This document shows, one piece after another, positions 1 to 9,086 of a DNA stretch of 28,594 bases (its first letter is position 1; the number at the start of each line of letters is the position of its first letter). Made by a program: the position numbers and the translations under genes. Origin of the DNA: an uncultured Bacilli bacterium (GTDB lineage Bacteria; Bacillota_I; Bacilli_A; RF39; UBA660); contig CALVJU010000048.1 in NCBI GenBank assembly GCA_944332375.1, forward strand, positions 1 through 28,594. The letters are read 5' to 3'. The notes under the pieces were generated by a model that was not told where the DNA came from, made no database searches, and was given only the letters and a program-made list of their open reading frames with translations.

Positions 1-226
1 ATAAGTAGGTAATATTTCCTCTTTTGTTCCTACAAAAATCCGTCTTTAAATTCTCATTGTGGTTTGCAATCAGAAATGCTTGCTTTTGTGAAATCGGATA
101 ATGATAGGGATCTTCAGGTTTTCTTTGCAAATCATATCGATGATTCACAATCACATCATCAGGAATTGCTTCTTCTTTTTCATCCAATTCATCTGGTTCA
201 ATAATTAACTTTCGCTTTGTGCTCAT
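1..226 (-). CDS. Unknown protein, 3' end cut by window edge
   Basis: The frame starts at ATG 226 and stays open for 75 codons to the window edge, so the C-terminus is missing. GAGGAA lies just upstream and the start is 3 bases after the stop of the preceding gene, so it is the third gene of a minus-strand operon. The visible N-terminus is soluble and charged, with an acidic Glu/Asp stretch at residues 10-23, then a Pro/Tyr/His-rich part (DPYHYP) and FLIANHNENLKTDF. There is no signal peptide or membrane segment. I do not recognise the family. Sharing an operon with a SpaA-like surface protein suggests a common process, but no function can be given. Confidence 0.7.
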   Translation of the reverse strand, partial: MSTKRKLIIEPDELDEKEEAIPDDVIVNHRYDLQRKPEDPYHYPISQKQAFLIANHNENLKTDFCRNKRGNITYL

Positions 227-229
227 ATT

Positions 230-556
230 TCATTCCTCATTTTTTATGAATGCACGTGTAAAACAATTGCGCATTCTCCAGGCAAACTGATGCATTTTTT
301 CTTTGTGCGTTCCTTTAAAATTAATTAAAAATTCTACTTCATGTGTGATATCGACAATTCCTTTTAATTTTTGAACTCTTGCCATTCCCAAGATATAATT
401 AATTTCTTCTTCGGAAAGTGTTATGGTTTCTTCTTTTTGTCCCACGAGAAAAACAGTTTCTTCTTCTCCTAATATTTGATATTGATCCTTACGAAAAGCA
501 GTGTAAAAAGCATTGGTTGTAAAAGGTTCAGTTTTAAATACTAAAAAATATTTCAT
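230..556 (-). CDS. Unknown 108-aa protein
   Basis: A short intact protein starting MKYFLVFKTEPF, without a signal peptide or clear membrane segment. It looks like a small alpha/beta cytoplasmic protein: a beta-rich first half ending around EETVFLVGQKEETITL, and a basic, helical C-terminus (HQFAWRMRNCFTRAF). Its ATG overlaps the stop of the upstream SpaA-like gene by 4 bases (ATGA), which points to translational coupling, and the next gene begins 3 bases after its own stop. The three genes therefore form a strict operon. I do not recognise the family; it could be a small cytoplasmic partner of the anchored protein. Confidence 0.75.
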   Translation of the reverse strand: MKYFLVFKTEPFTTNAFYTAFRKDQYQILGEEETVFLVGQKEETITLSEEEINYILGMARVQKLKGIVDITHEVEFLINFKGTHKEKMHQFAWRMRNCFTRAFIKNEE

Positions 557-1221
557 GCGGCTAAAGACTCCTCTCCAGTTTCATATTGATTTACAATTGT
601 TGTATAAAATGTAAAATTATCGTCCTCGTCTAATGTCAATCGATAAAGAGTATCATCTTTCACATATCCATCTGGGGCTTCTAATTGTTGCATATAATAA
701 GTTCCAGTGGTATCAAAATTAAAAGTATATAATCCTTCTTCGTTTGTATATCCAGTATTTAAAATATACTCTTCTTCATTATACAGCTCAATTTTCGCAT
801 CTTTGATAGGGTTTCCATCCTCATCTTCTACGGTTAGTACTAATCTTGGTACAATTCTTTTATAGGTCTTTGTAATACTAACTTTTTTCCCCTCTTGTAA
901 GTCTATTTCTGTTTCAGGATAAGGTAGTTCATACCCCTCTGGAATAGAAGTACTTACAATCGTATATGAACCAACAGAGATATCTTCAAAAGTAATTATC
1001 CCCTTCTCATCAGCGGTAGCACTCATTACGAGTCCATCTTCACTACGTAAGTCATAAGTCCCATCTGAAACAGTTTGATAAGTTTGATCTTCACATTTTA
1101 AAACAATCGTTCCAACTTCTTTCTTGTCATTCACATTAAATTCACTATTTAAAAGCCAACCACAAACTCCAGCAATTAATAAGAGAACAACAAAAGTGAT
1201 TCCTAAAAATATTTTTTTCAT
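553..1221 (-). CDS. Membrane-anchored protein with two SpaA/Cna_B-like domains
   Basis: A 222-aa protein with an N-terminal membrane segment (residues about 5-23) and an outside part. Two prealbumin-like (SpaA/Cna_B type) domains are visible: residues about 36-120, ending with SVGSYTIVSTSIPEGYEL, and about 125-212, with DEDGNPIKDAKIEL and GTYYMQQLEAPDGY. Such domains form stalks of Gram-positive pilins and adhesins. The Glu that normally catalyses the internal isopeptide bond, four residues before the Pro of the E-box, is Ser90 in the first domain and Gln179 in the second, so no isopeptide bonds are expected. There is no LPXTG motif or C-terminal anchor; the protein is probably held by its N-terminal helix. 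GAGGAG precedes ATG 1221. First gene of its operon. Confidence 0.75.
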   Translation of the reverse strand: MKKIFLGITFVVLLLIAGVCGWLLNSEFNVNDKKEVGTIVLKCEDQTYQTVSDGTYDLRSEDGLVMSATADEKGIITFEDISVGSYTIVSTSIPEGYELPYPETEIDLQEGKKVSITKTYKRIVPRLVLTVEDEDGNPIKDAKIELYNEEEYILNTGYTNEEGLYTFNFDTTGTYYMQQLEAPDGYVKDDTLYRLTLDEDDNFTFYTTIVNQYETGEESLAA

Positions 1222-1302
1222 TTACATACTCCTCACATTTTTTATAGATGTAATTAAGATATTCAAATCTAATATTATCATACAACAGAAACAGTAAAAA
1301 AG

Positions 1303-1331
1303 CAAAAGAAAAGGAAACAAAATGTCTCCTT
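1303..1331 (-). terminator. Probable intrinsic terminator after the AI-2E family permease gene
   Basis: On the minus strand AAGGAGAC (1331-1324), a 5-base loop and GTTTCCTT (1318-1311) pair as an 8-bp stem with one G-U pair, followed by a T-rich tract. The stop codon of the permease gene lies in the upstream arm. Confidence 0.55.
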
Positions 1332-2412
1332 ATTCTCCTTCGTGTTTTTCAATAATTTTCATATCTTTCATATCATCTAATTTATCTTTAATTTCTGGTT
1401 TAAAATAACGAATTGTAGCCTGGATCATAATCGCAACTGGAAGAGAAATAATGATTCCTACAACACCCATTAAAATTCCTCCAGCAAAGACACTAAAGAT
1501 AACTACTAAAGGATGAACTTCATTTGTTTTTCCATATACCAATGGATTGATAACATACCCATCAATACTTGATAAAACAAAGAAAGCAATTATTGTTTTA
1601 AAGAATAACCATGGACTTGTTACAAATGCGGTAATACATGCGATAATGTTTGTGATCATTCCTCCAAAATATGGAATTAAACTAGCAACTGCGGCAAGGC
1701 AACCTAATAAAAGAGCATTAGGATGTCCTATGAAGTAAAATGTAAGTGTGTATTCAAAGAGTGTAATTACTACAATTTTGAAAAAGCCTGTTAAATAAGA
1801 TTTCATTTCATGATCTAAAATAGAAAAATATTGATAAGCCTTTTTTGATTTTCTTTGTAAATAACGTTTAAAACTAGAGCGGATCTTGTCCATATCTGCA
1901 AGTAAATAAATGCCAGCAGAAAAAGAAATCACAATGGTAGAAATCACTCCTAATGATCCACCAATAATATTAATCGCACCATCGGAAACATATTTACCAA
2001 GACCTGATATAATTTCGTTAAAACTATCTGATAAAGAGCGTTGAAATGAACCGAGATCCAAATCATGTCCTAAACTAATTTCACGAATAAATGCGATAAT
2101 GTTATTAAACAAACTAGAAAGCTGATCAAACAACAATGGGAAAACTAGTATAGCAATAAATGCGAAAATCGCAAGTACTGCTACAATTACCATAAAAATA
2201 CTGATCCCTTTTGGTACGTGGTGTTCTTGTAACCATTTACAAGCAGGATGTAGAGTATAAGCCAGAGCAAATGCAACAATAAATGGTGTAATAATGGCGA
2301 TGATTTTATCTGTTACTCCCATCCATAAATATCCTGTCTGGTAGAGTAAAAAGATTGTAAGAACAACAAGTGCGATATTGACTAATCGAAAATCCATTTT
2401 ATTTTTTATCAT
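1330..2412 (-). CDS. AI-2E family (PerM/YtvI-like, UPF0118) membrane permease
   Basis: A 360-aa multi-pass membrane protein of the AI-2E transporter (formerly UPF0118) family. Two N-terminal membrane helices (about 10-50) and a third (about 68-92) precede a long extracytoplasmic segment of residues about 93-150. Four to five helices follow, with the family-typical stretches IGHPNALLLGCLAAVASLIP and GKTNEVHPLVVIFSVFAGG. Members have been linked to autoinducer-2 export, ion exchange or general efflux, so the substrate here is open. The ATG overlaps the dtd stop by 4 bases, making it the last gene of the comN-secDF-rel-dtd operon. It ends in a hairpin terminator. Confidence 0.88.
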   Translation of the reverse strand: MIKNKMDFRLVNIALVVLTIFLLYQTGYLWMGVTDKIIAIITPFIVAFALAYTLHPACKWLQEHHVPKGISIFMVIVAVLAIFAFIAILVFPLLFDQLSSLFNNIIAFIREISLGHDLDLGSFQRSLSDSFNEIISGLGKYVSDGAINIIGGSLGVISTIVISFSAGIYLLADMDKIRSSFKRYLQRKSKKAYQYFSILDHEMKSYLTGFFKIVVITLFEYTLTFYFIGHPNALLLGCLAAVASLIPYFGGMITNIIACITAFVTSPWLFFKTIIAFFVLSSIDGYVINPLVYGKTNEVHPLVVIFSVFAGGILMGVVGIIISLPVAIMIQATIRYFKPEIKDKLDDMKDMKIIEKHEGE

Positions 2413-2858
2413 TCATTTTCCCTACTTTCTAATAGAATCGTTACCGGTCCATCATTCGTCAGTGTCACTTTCATATCTGCTCCGAAGACTCCAGTTTCAA
2501 CAGGAATATTTTGTTCCCTCAATTTTTGATTGAATAAGTCATATAATTTCGTTGCTTGTTCTGGTTTCATGGCATCGACAAAGCTTGGCCTTCTTCCCTT
2601 TTTGGTACTTGCATACAACGTAAACTGGGAAATACTTAAAATACTACCACCAATATCAAGTAAAGAACGATTCATCGCCCCTTCCTCGTCGGAAAACACT
2701 CTTAAATGGATGATTTTATTGATTAACTCATCAATTTGTTGTTCTCCATCGGTATGTGTAAATCCGACTAAGGCTACATAACCAGGCCCTGTCTTACCGA
2801 CAACTTTTCCATCAATTTGTACATCACCTTGTGTGACTCTTTGTAAGACTACTCTCAT
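2409..2858 (-). CDS. dtd: D-aminoacyl-tRNA deacylase
   Basis: A 149-aa protein of usual family length. It hydrolyses the ester bond of D-aminoacyl-tRNAs and of mischarged Gly-tRNA(Ala), a cytoplasmic proofreading step. Family motifs are present: N-terminal MRVVLQRV, the active-site stretch SISQFTLYA (about residues 74-82) and the Gly-cisPro motif in TNDGPVTILLES near the C-terminus. Its ATG shares a base with the rel stop codon (TAATG), and its stop overlaps the permease start. The rel-dtd pair is conserved in Bacillus and relatives. Confidence 0.96.
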   Translation of the reverse strand: MRVVLQRVTQGDVQIDGKVVGKTGPGYVALVGFTHTDGEQQIDELINKIIHLRVFSDEEGAMNRSLLDIGGSILSISQFTLYASTKKGRRPSFVDAMKPEQATKLYDLFNQKLREQNIPVETGVFGADMKVTLTNDGPVTILLESRENE

Positions 2859-5029
2859 TATTTAATTAACCTTTCTACTGAAATAATATGTTTCAAACTT
2901 TCTAAATCATTCATAAATTTTCTCAATTTCTCTAAATTAGGAACACGAATCGTCACTTCAATCAAAGAAGTATCCCCAGTTCTTTTTAAAGTATTAATAC
3001 TATCTACAATAATATCTCCACTCGATGTTTTAGAAATCACGTCTAATAAAACATTCTTAGAATTTTCTGCCTCAATCAGAAGACTGGTGTGATATTTTTT
3101 AGAAACCGTATCATTCCAATGAACGGCTATGACTCTTTCATCGACATTTTCCATATTTGGACATGTAATCCGATGAACAGATACCCCATTTCCCTTTGTA
3201 ATATATCCAACAACCGGATCTCCGGGAATTGGTTGACAACAATTCGCAATATTTACTTTCAAAGAATCAATACCTTCTACTAAAATATCATCTTTAATCT
3301 GAACAGGTTTTACCTCGCGTTCTGTTACTTTCTTTAAAATCAGTTCTTCTTTGGTATCATTATTGTTTTGAACGGTATTTAAAGCTAAAGTAGCAGTCGT
3401 TTTCCCATTTCCAATACTAATATATAATTCATCTAAATTCGCACATTTCGTCTCAGCCAATAATTTTTCTGTATTTTCTGGTGTAAAGAACTCATGGAAA
3501 GAAGTTTTTCGTTTGCGAAGTTCTGCCTTGACTTCTTCTTCACCCTTTTTCAGGTATTCTTCCTTATCGGCTTTGTTAAAGAAGGATTTGATTTTGTTCT
3601 TTGCTTGTTGGGTATAAGCAATATTCATCCATTCTTTAGAAGGAATCGCACTCTTATTGGTTTTAATATTAACAATATCGCCATCTTTTAACACATAATC
3701 AAGTGAAACAATTTGATTATTGACAATGGCTCCAACCATACTATCTCCTACTTTACTGTGAACACGATAAGCAAAATCAATTGGAGTAGAACCGTTTGGT
3801 AGTTCGATCGCATCTCCTTTAGGAGTAAATACATAAATACTCTCTTTTAATAGATCCGATTTGACAGAATCGACAAAGGCTTCATCACTCGATTCCTCTT
3901 TTCTAAGATCCATAATTGTTTTGAAAAACTGAAGTTTTTGTTCCATTGCATTTTGAATATTTGCTTTAACGTTACTACCGTGTTCTTTATAAGACCAGTG
4001 TGAAGCAATACCATTTTCGGCAATTCGATCCATCTCGTAAGTACGAATTTGAATTTCAAATAATTTATCGTCGACACCAAATACTGTTGTATGCAATGAT
4101 TGATACATGTTTGGTTTTGGATTAGCAACATAGTCTTTAAAACGTTTTGGCATTGGTTTAAAGCGTGCATGAATAAGTCCTAGTACGAGATAGCATTCAC
4201 TTTCTGTATCTACAAATATACGCATTGCTGATAAGTCATAAATATCATTAAATCTTTTTCCTTTATCCATCTTTTTATAGATACTGTAAATACTTTTACT
4301 ACGTCCTTTGATTTTATGTTTGATTCCATGTTCCTCTAAAATATGATGGACTTCGTCAATCATTTTCTCAACGCTTTGATCACGTTCTAATTTGGTTTCA
4401 TTTAAGCGTTCGACGATGGAAAAATAAACGTCTGGTTTGGAATAGCGAAGACATAGATCTTCTAATTCGCTTTTGATTTGATTCATACCGAGACGAGCAG
4501 CAATTGGGACTAAGATATCAAGGGTTTCTTTTGCTTTTTCTTTTTGCGAAGCAGATGGGGTTGCCCACAATGTTCTCATGTTGTGAAGACGATCTGCGAG
4601 TTTAATAAAAATCACTCTGACATCTTCTGTAAGGCCGACTAGTATTTTTCTTTGACTAGCGAGTTTGGAATCTGAATCCCCGTTAAAACTTAATCGATTA
4701 ATTGTCGTGATGCCATCTACTAACGCTACAATTTCTTCTCCAAACTGTTCTACCAATTCTTCTCTAGAATTGTCAGGATTTTCTAAAATATCGTGTAAAA
4801 ATCCCGCACAAATCGTTTCATAATCCGCATTCATAGACGCTAGAATGTGAGCAACGTTCAAAGGATGATTAATATAATCATCCCCTGTTAAACGTTTTTC
4901 TCCACGATGTTTTTCTAGAGCATACAGATATGCTTTTTCAATTAACTTTAATTCCTCATCTTGAATGATGTATGTTTTGACAACGTTTTGTACATCTTCA
5001 AAACATAGATTTTGGTTTAATTTTGTCAT
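2858..5029 (-). CDS. relA: Bifunctional (p)ppGpp synthetase/hydrolase Rel
   Basis: A 723-aa long RelA/SpoT homologue that makes and degrades (p)ppGpp in the stringent response, normally on the ribosome. Domains in order: HD hydrolase (about 40-195; YINHPLNVAHIL, AGFLHDILEN, RLHNMRTL), so the hydrolase site looks intact; synthetase (about 225-345; IKGRSKSIYSIYKKM, MRIFVDTESE, ANPKPNMYQSLHTTVFG); TGS (about 395-455; IYVFTPKGDAIELPNGSTPIDFAYRVH); a zinc-finger/CC region containing NCCQPIPGDPVVGY; and a C-terminal ACT domain. This is the usual bifunctional layout of Firmicutes Rel. It starts 17 bases after secDF and overlaps dtd by one base. The apt and recJ genes that sit near relA in B. subtilis are missing here. 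Confidence 0.97.
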   Translation of the reverse strand: MTKLNQNLCFEDVQNVVKTYIIQDEELKLIEKAYLYALEKHRGEKRLTGDDYINHPLNVAHILASMNADYETICAGFLHDILENPDNSREELVEQFGEEIVALVDGITTINRLSFNGDSDSKLASQRKILVGLTEDVRVIFIKLADRLHNMRTLWATPSASQKEKAKETLDILVPIAARLGMNQIKSELEDLCLRYSKPDVYFSIVERLNETKLERDQSVEKMIDEVHHILEEHGIKHKIKGRSKSIYSIYKKMDKGKRFNDIYDLSAMRIFVDTESECYLVLGLIHARFKPMPKRFKDYVANPKPNMYQSLHTTVFGVDDKLFEIQIRTYEMDRIAENGIASHWSYKEHGSNVKANIQNAMEQKLQFFKTIMDLRKEESSDEAFVDSVKSDLLKESIYVFTPKGDAIELPNGSTPIDFAYRVHSKVGDSMVGAIVNNQIVSLDYVLKDGDIVNIKTNKSAIPSKEWMNIAYTQQAKNKIKSFFNKADKEEYLKKGEEEVKAELRKRKTSFHEFFTPENTEKLLAETKCANLDELYISIGNGKTTATLALNTVQNNNDTKEELILKKVTEREVKPVQIKDDILVEGIDSLKVNIANCCQPIPGDPVVGYITKGNGVSVHRITCPNMENVDERVIAVHWNDTVSKKYHTSLLIEAENSKNVLLDVISKTSSGDIIVDSINTLKRTGDTSLIEVTIRVPNLEKLRKFMNDLESLKHIISVERLIK

Positions 5030-5046
5030 TTTATCACTTTCCTATG

Positions 5047-7350
5047 CTATGCATTAATTCCTTTAATTAAAACTTCTTCTTCCTCTTCTTTTTCTGGTTT
5101 TTTCTTTTTCTTTTTACATTCTTTTCGATTGCGACGGAAGTCTAAATCTAGCCACAATTGACTGGCAATAAATAAAGAACTATAAACACCTGAGATTAAT
5201 CCAATTAAAAGTGCGATATTGAAGTTTAAGATATCATGACTACCTAAGAAAATTAATACTACAACTGGAATTAATGTGGTAATCGTTGTTACCAAACTAC
5301 GACCAAATGTCTCTCTTAAACTTTCATTGACAACTTCAATATACTGTTCTTTCTTCTTTAAATTACCATGATATTTGCGTTTGATGTTTTCACGAATACG
5401 ATCAAATGTAACAATGGTATCATTAATTGAATAACCAACAATAGAAAGAATTGCAGCGATAAAGATACTTGTTACTTCTAAACGGAATAAACTAAATAGT
5501 CCAACCATCATGAAGACATCGTGTAATAATGCGACAATGGCTCCAATCGCATACGTATAAGTAAAGCGAAGAGAGATATAAAGTCCGATGGCAATTGCTG
5601 CTAAAACGAGAGAAATCACTGCATTTTTGATTAATTCTTCTTTGACAACATCAGATACGACACCAATTTCTGTAGTAGCGTCATATTCTTCTTTAAAGTG
5701 ATCTTCTGTCTCATTGATTTGCGTTTCTGTTAATGTTTCTTCTACTCTTGCGCTCAACGCATCCCCTGTTAATTCATCAATATTCGTAACAGTATATCCT
5801 AATTCTTCTAAGTCGTTACGGAATTGTTCGGTTGTTAATTCTTCATCTGTTACAGTAATGCTACTTCCACCTTTGAAGTCGATTCCAAGTTCCAATCCTT
5901 GTGCAAATAAAGATACTGCTCCTATAATAACTAAAACAATAGACATCGTGTAGAATACTTTTCGATGACGAGCGAAGTCAATCTTCTGAAATGGTTGATA
6001 AGTTGATTTTTTTGCTTTTTCTGGAATATATTTTTTCTTAGCTCCGACAAATAGTGTTACTTTATCGTTGAAGAATCCAGTTTTTACAAATAATTTCAAT
6101 AGATGTCTTAAAACAAATACCATGATAAACATTGTAACAAAGATACTGATAATTAATAAAGTAGCAAATCCTTTGACACTGCTTTCTCCAAAGATAAATA
6201 GGATAATCGCAACAATTAATGTTGTAAAGTTAGAATCGAAGATTGTCCAGAACGATTCTTTATTTCCCAATTGGAAGGCCATATCTAAGTCCGTTCCCTT
6301 GTATAATTCATCACGAATACGAGAATATGTAATGACATTCGCATCCACTGCCATACCAATTCCAATGACTAATGCGGCAATACCAGGAAGAGTTAATACT
6401 CCTCCAATCAGCCAGTATATACCAAATGTAAGCAAGGTATAAATTAGTAGTCCAAAACTAGAGACAAGTCCTGCAAAACGATAGAGATAGATCATGAAGA
6501 TCATAATCAAAATAACCGCAATCACTCCAGCCGTAAAAGTCATAGTTAAAGATTGATCTCCAAATTGTGCTCCTACAGTTTTAGAAGATACTTCTTCTAG
6601 TTTGGTTGGTAAACTTCCAGAATTAATTAAGTCTACTAAATTAGATGCTTCTTCTTCTGAAAAGTTTCCTTGAATGATGACGTCACTTGCGAATCCTTGA
6701 GAGACGGTTGCAACACTCAGACAGTTTGAACCATCTGTTCCACATAAATACTGTTCTGATGCGAAGGAATCTCCATCTTCGTAATCTAACCAAATGACAA
6801 TACGGTTATCTTCCGATTTACTAAGTTGATTAGTTACATCGTAAAATTCTTCTTTGTCTTTGACACTGAGAGAAACTGCAGGTCTTCCACTAGAATCAGC
6901 GGATAATCTTGCTCCTCCACTACGCAAAACAGATGCATTCATCAGCAAGTTATCACTGGTATCACGGAAGGTTAAGTTCGCAGCTTGTTTCAACATACTA
7001 CGTGCTTCATCAGGATCTGTGACTCCTGCTAATTGAATTCTGATTTTGTCGTTTCCTTCGACGACGATCGATGGTTCACTGACTCCCAGAGAATCAATTC
7101 TTCTTTGAATGGTCTTATAGGTATTTGTGACCATATCCTTAGTCACTTCTTCGCCATCGACACTTTTTACTTGGTATAAGATTTCAAACCCACCTTGTAA
7201 GTCTAATCCAAAGTTTAACTGTTGAAAGATTGGGTTTACTAATAAACACATTCCAACAGATAATAGGATCATTAAAAATGTATAGATTATAACTCTTTTA
7301 TTTCCCTTTTTCCCTGTTTTCTTCTTTTTTAAGCTGTCTTTTTTTCTCAT
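5047..7350 (-). CDS. secDF: Protein translocase subunit SecDF (fused SecD-SecF)
   Basis: A 767-aa fusion of the two halves of the Sec accessory complex, which uses the proton motive force to help pull preproteins across the membrane. The SecD half (about 20-430) has a first membrane helix, the motif NFGLDLQGGFEILYQV, a large extracytoplasmic P1 region, then five helices with GIAALVIGIGMAVDANVITY. The SecF half (about 460-745) has GIDFKGGSSITV and SIVGYSINDTIVTFDRIREN. The C-terminal tail is Lys/Glu-rich. Such a fusion is usual in Bacillus; many bacteria have separate secD and secF. It lies between comN and rel with gaps of 12 and 17 bases. Confidence 0.97.
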   Translation of the reverse strand: MRKKDSLKKKKTGKKGNKRVIIYTFLMILLSVGMCLLVNPIFQQLNFGLDLQGGFEILYQVKSVDGEEVTKDMVTNTYKTIQRRIDSLGVSEPSIVVEGNDKIRIQLAGVTDPDEARSMLKQAANLTFRDTSDNLLMNASVLRSGGARLSADSSGRPAVSLSVKDKEEFYDVTNQLSKSEDNRIVIWLDYEDGDSFASEQYLCGTDGSNCLSVATVSQGFASDVIIQGNFSEEEASNLVDLINSGSLPTKLEEVSSKTVGAQFGDQSLTMTFTAGVIAVILIMIFMIYLYRFAGLVSSFGLLIYTLLTFGIYWLIGGVLTLPGIAALVIGIGMAVDANVITYSRIRDELYKGTDLDMAFQLGNKESFWTIFDSNFTTLIVAIILFIFGESSVKGFATLLIISIFVTMFIMVFVLRHLLKLFVKTGFFNDKVTLFVGAKKKYIPEKAKKSTYQPFQKIDFARHRKVFYTMSIVLVIIGAVSLFAQGLELGIDFKGGSSITVTDEELTTEQFRNDLEELGYTVTNIDELTGDALSARVEETLTETQINETEDHFKEEYDATTEIGVVSDVVKEELIKNAVISLVLAAIAIGLYISLRFTYTYAIGAIVALLHDVFMMVGLFSLFRLEVTSIFIAAILSIVGYSINDTIVTFDRIRENIKRKYHGNLKKKEQYIEVVNESLRETFGRSLVTTITTLIPVVVLIFLGSHDILNFNIALLIGLISGVYSSLFIASQLWLDLDFRRNRKECKKKKKKPEKEEEEEVLIKGINA

Positions 7351-7362
7351 CTGTTACTCCTC

Positions 7363-7638
7363 CTAAATATTTTTTAAATTTGGTTTTCTTCTTTTACTTT
7401 CCAGTATTTTCTTGAAATAATCATCCATTCTATCTTCGTCACAGTTCATAATATCATGGACGATGTGATACAATTCTAAGTTTTTTTGTTGTGACCAAAC
7501 TTGATCTTTTAAATAATTCCAAATATCTTCTTCTTTGATATATGGCATTTGATGTCGTTTGAAATCCATACATTTCGCACGAAGAGCAGGCATGACATGG
7601 TGATATAACTCCTGTTCTGTTTGAAACTTTGCTTCCAT
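7363..7638 (-). CDS. comN: ComN-like post-transcriptional regulator (YrzD family)
   Basis: A 91-aa soluble protein read from ATG 7638, which has AGGTGA 4 bases upstream. An in-frame ATG at 7659 lies too close to the likely -10 box and has no Shine-Dalgarno. The body fits the ComN/Post_transc_reg family: HVMPALRAKCMDFKRHQMPY, then EEDIWNYLKDQVWS and LYHIVHDIMNCD. In B. subtilis ComN controls comE mRNA and lies next to secDF, exactly as here (12-base gap). Assignment rests on this pattern plus position. It is the first gene of the comN-secDF-rel-dtd-permease operon. Confidence 0.8.
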   Translation of the reverse strand: MEAKFQTEQELYHHVMPALRAKCMDFKRHQMPYIKEEDIWNYLKDQVWSQQKNLELYHIVHDIMNCDEDRMDDYFKKILESKRRKPNLKNI

Positions 7639-7667
7639 CCTCTCACCTGACTTTCTCATACAACACT

Positions 7668-7696
7668 ATTATACCTATTTTTTACATTTTTTGAAA
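7668..7696 (-). promoter_or_regulatory. Likely sigma-A promoter of the comN-secDF-rel operon
   Basis: TATAAT at 7668-7673 on the minus strand lies 17 bases downstream of a weak -35 (TTTCAA, 7691-7696). It is about 18 bases before the AGGTGA of comN. The -10 is perfect and the -35 poor. Confidence 0.45.
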
Positions 7697-7715
7697 GATA
7701 AAAATGGGGAAATTG

Positions 7716-7744
7716 GTCTCTTTTCAAGAATTATCACATAAAAT
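7716..7744 (+). promoter_or_regulatory. Possible sigma-E-type promoter before spoVB-like gene
   Basis: CATAAAAT at 7737-7744 matches 7 of 8 bases of the B. subtilis sigma-E -10 consensus CATACAHT. The -35 (TCTCTTT, 7717-7723, 13-base spacer) matches poorly. SpoVB is sigma-E-dependent in B. subtilis, which is why the match is noted. A sigma-A reading (TAAAAT 7739-7744) is also possible. Confidence 0.25.
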
Positions 7745-7762
7745 GTGCTAGCGGGTGAGCCT

Positions 7763-9067
7763 ATGAGGAATCAATTTATACGTTCGACGATGATTTTATT
7801 AATTGGTGGAGCCATGACAAAATTACTCGGTATGTTAATTAAAATTGTCATGACGAGAACAATAGGTAGTACAGGAATGGGAATCTATATGTTGTTGTCC
7901 CCTACTTTTATGTTGCTTGTCTCTTTAGCGCAACTAGGTCTTCCTGTTGCGATTTCGACATTGATTGCGAAAGAAGAAGAATCTCCAAAAGAAATTATAT
8001 TTTCTTGTATTCCGATTGTTTTTCTCATCAATCTCCTATTACTTACATTCCTAGTTTTCTCTTCTCACTTCTTGGCTCATTCTCTTGTTCATGAACCGAG
8101 ATGTTATTATGCATTCTTGTGTATGGGATTTGTTTTACCATTTATTAGTGTGAGTAGTATTTTAAGGGGGTATTTCTTTGGGAAGGAAAGAATGTTTCCC
8201 CATGTTTTCTCTTGTATTGTAGAAGATATTGTTTGGTTATTTACTCTTTATTTTGGACTTCCTTTTTTCTTATTAAAGGGAATTGAATATGCGGTTGCAT
8301 TTATTATTCTTTCTAACGTCGCGAGTGAATCGACATCGATCTTTATACTCTTTTGTTTTCTTCCGAAAAAAGTAAAAGTCGAAAAATATGACTTCTTTCC
8401 GAAATGGAACATCATAAAGAAGATTTTAAATATTTCACTTCCGGCAACCGGATCTCGTTTTATTGGAAGTATTGGTTACTTTTTAGAGCCAATTATTATG
8501 ACACATGTTTTATTACAAGTGGGATATTCGAATGGGTTTATTGTGGAAGAGTATGGAATTTTAAATGGATATGTCTTACCGATGCTTACGATGCCTAGTT
8601 TTTTTACAATGGCGATTAGTCAAGCTTTAATTCCTCTGATCAGTAAGAGTTATGGGAAGAAAGATTATAAATCGGCGAAAAAAAGATTATGGCTTGCTTT
8701 GACACTTTCTCTTGCGATTGGAATTCCAATTACGCTCATCTTTCTTTTTGTGCCGGAAATTCCACTACAACTCATTTATCAAACAACAAAGGGAATCCCC
8801 TATTTAAAAGTTCTCGCACCAATTTTTATCCTCCACTATATCCAAGCTCCCATTACAGCATCTTTACAAGCTATGGAACAGGGAAAGACTGCGATGAAAG
8901 GGACTTTGTTTGGTATGATTCTAAGAACCTTACTCCTCTTTTTCTGTAGTTATTTAAAAATAGGATTATGGTCATTAGTGATTGCTTTGGCTTCCAATAT
9001 TCTCTTTGTAACAATTTATCAAGCAAAACATGTTTTTTCTTTATTAAATAAGAAAAAGATTGTATAA
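7763..9067 (+). CDS. spoVB: SpoVB-like polysaccharide/lipid II flippase (MOP superfamily)
   Basis: A 434-aa membrane protein with 12-14 predicted helices. It begins with the SpoVB/MurJ-type RSTMILLIGGAMTKLLGM and VMTRTIGSTGMGIYMLLSP. Family members flip lipid-linked wall precursors across membranes; SpoVB is needed for the spore cortex in B. subtilis. ATG 7763 is chosen because GGGTGAG lies 3-9 bases upstream; a GTG at 7745 has no ribosome site. Its place beside comN-secDF and close to yrzE and yrbG homologues matches B. subtilis spoVB. A vegetative MurJ/YtgP role cannot be excluded from sequence alone. Confidence 0.85.
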   Translation: MRNQFIRSTMILLIGGAMTKLLGMLIKIVMTRTIGSTGMGIYMLLSPTFMLLVSLAQLGLPVAISTLIAKEEESPKEIIFSCIPIVFLINLLLLTFLVFSSHFLAHSLVHEPRCYYAFLCMGFVLPFISVSSILRGYFFGKERMFPHVFSCIVEDIVWLFTLYFGLPFFLLKGIEYAVAFIILSNVASESTSIFILFCFLPKKVKVEKYDFFPKWNIIKKILNISLPATGSRFIGSIGYFLEPIIMTHVLLQVGYSNGFIVEEYGILNGYVLPMLTMPSFFTMAISQALIPLISKSYGKKDYKSAKKRLWLALTLSLAIGIPITLIFLFVPEIPLQLIYQTTKGIPYLKVLAPIFILHYIQAPITASLQAMEQGKTAMKGTLFGMILRTLLLFFCSYLKIGLWSLVIALASNILFVTIYQAKHVFSLLNKKKIV

Positions 9068-9068
9068 T
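9063..9068 (+). promoter_or_regulatory. Possible -10 box for the Sua5-type gene
   Basis: TATAAT overlaps the stop codon of the spoVB-like gene and stands 6 bases before GGTGA (9075-9079), the ribosome site of the next gene. No convincing -35 is seen, so it may only be readthrough sequence. Confidence 0.3.
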
Positions 9069-9086
9069 ACATCTTGGTGATGTTGT

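Noticed and set aside
3847..4170. Open frame of 107 codons inside rel
   Set aside because: It lies in another frame of the rel gene, whose domains are unbroken; its own sequence has no family pattern and no ribosome site.
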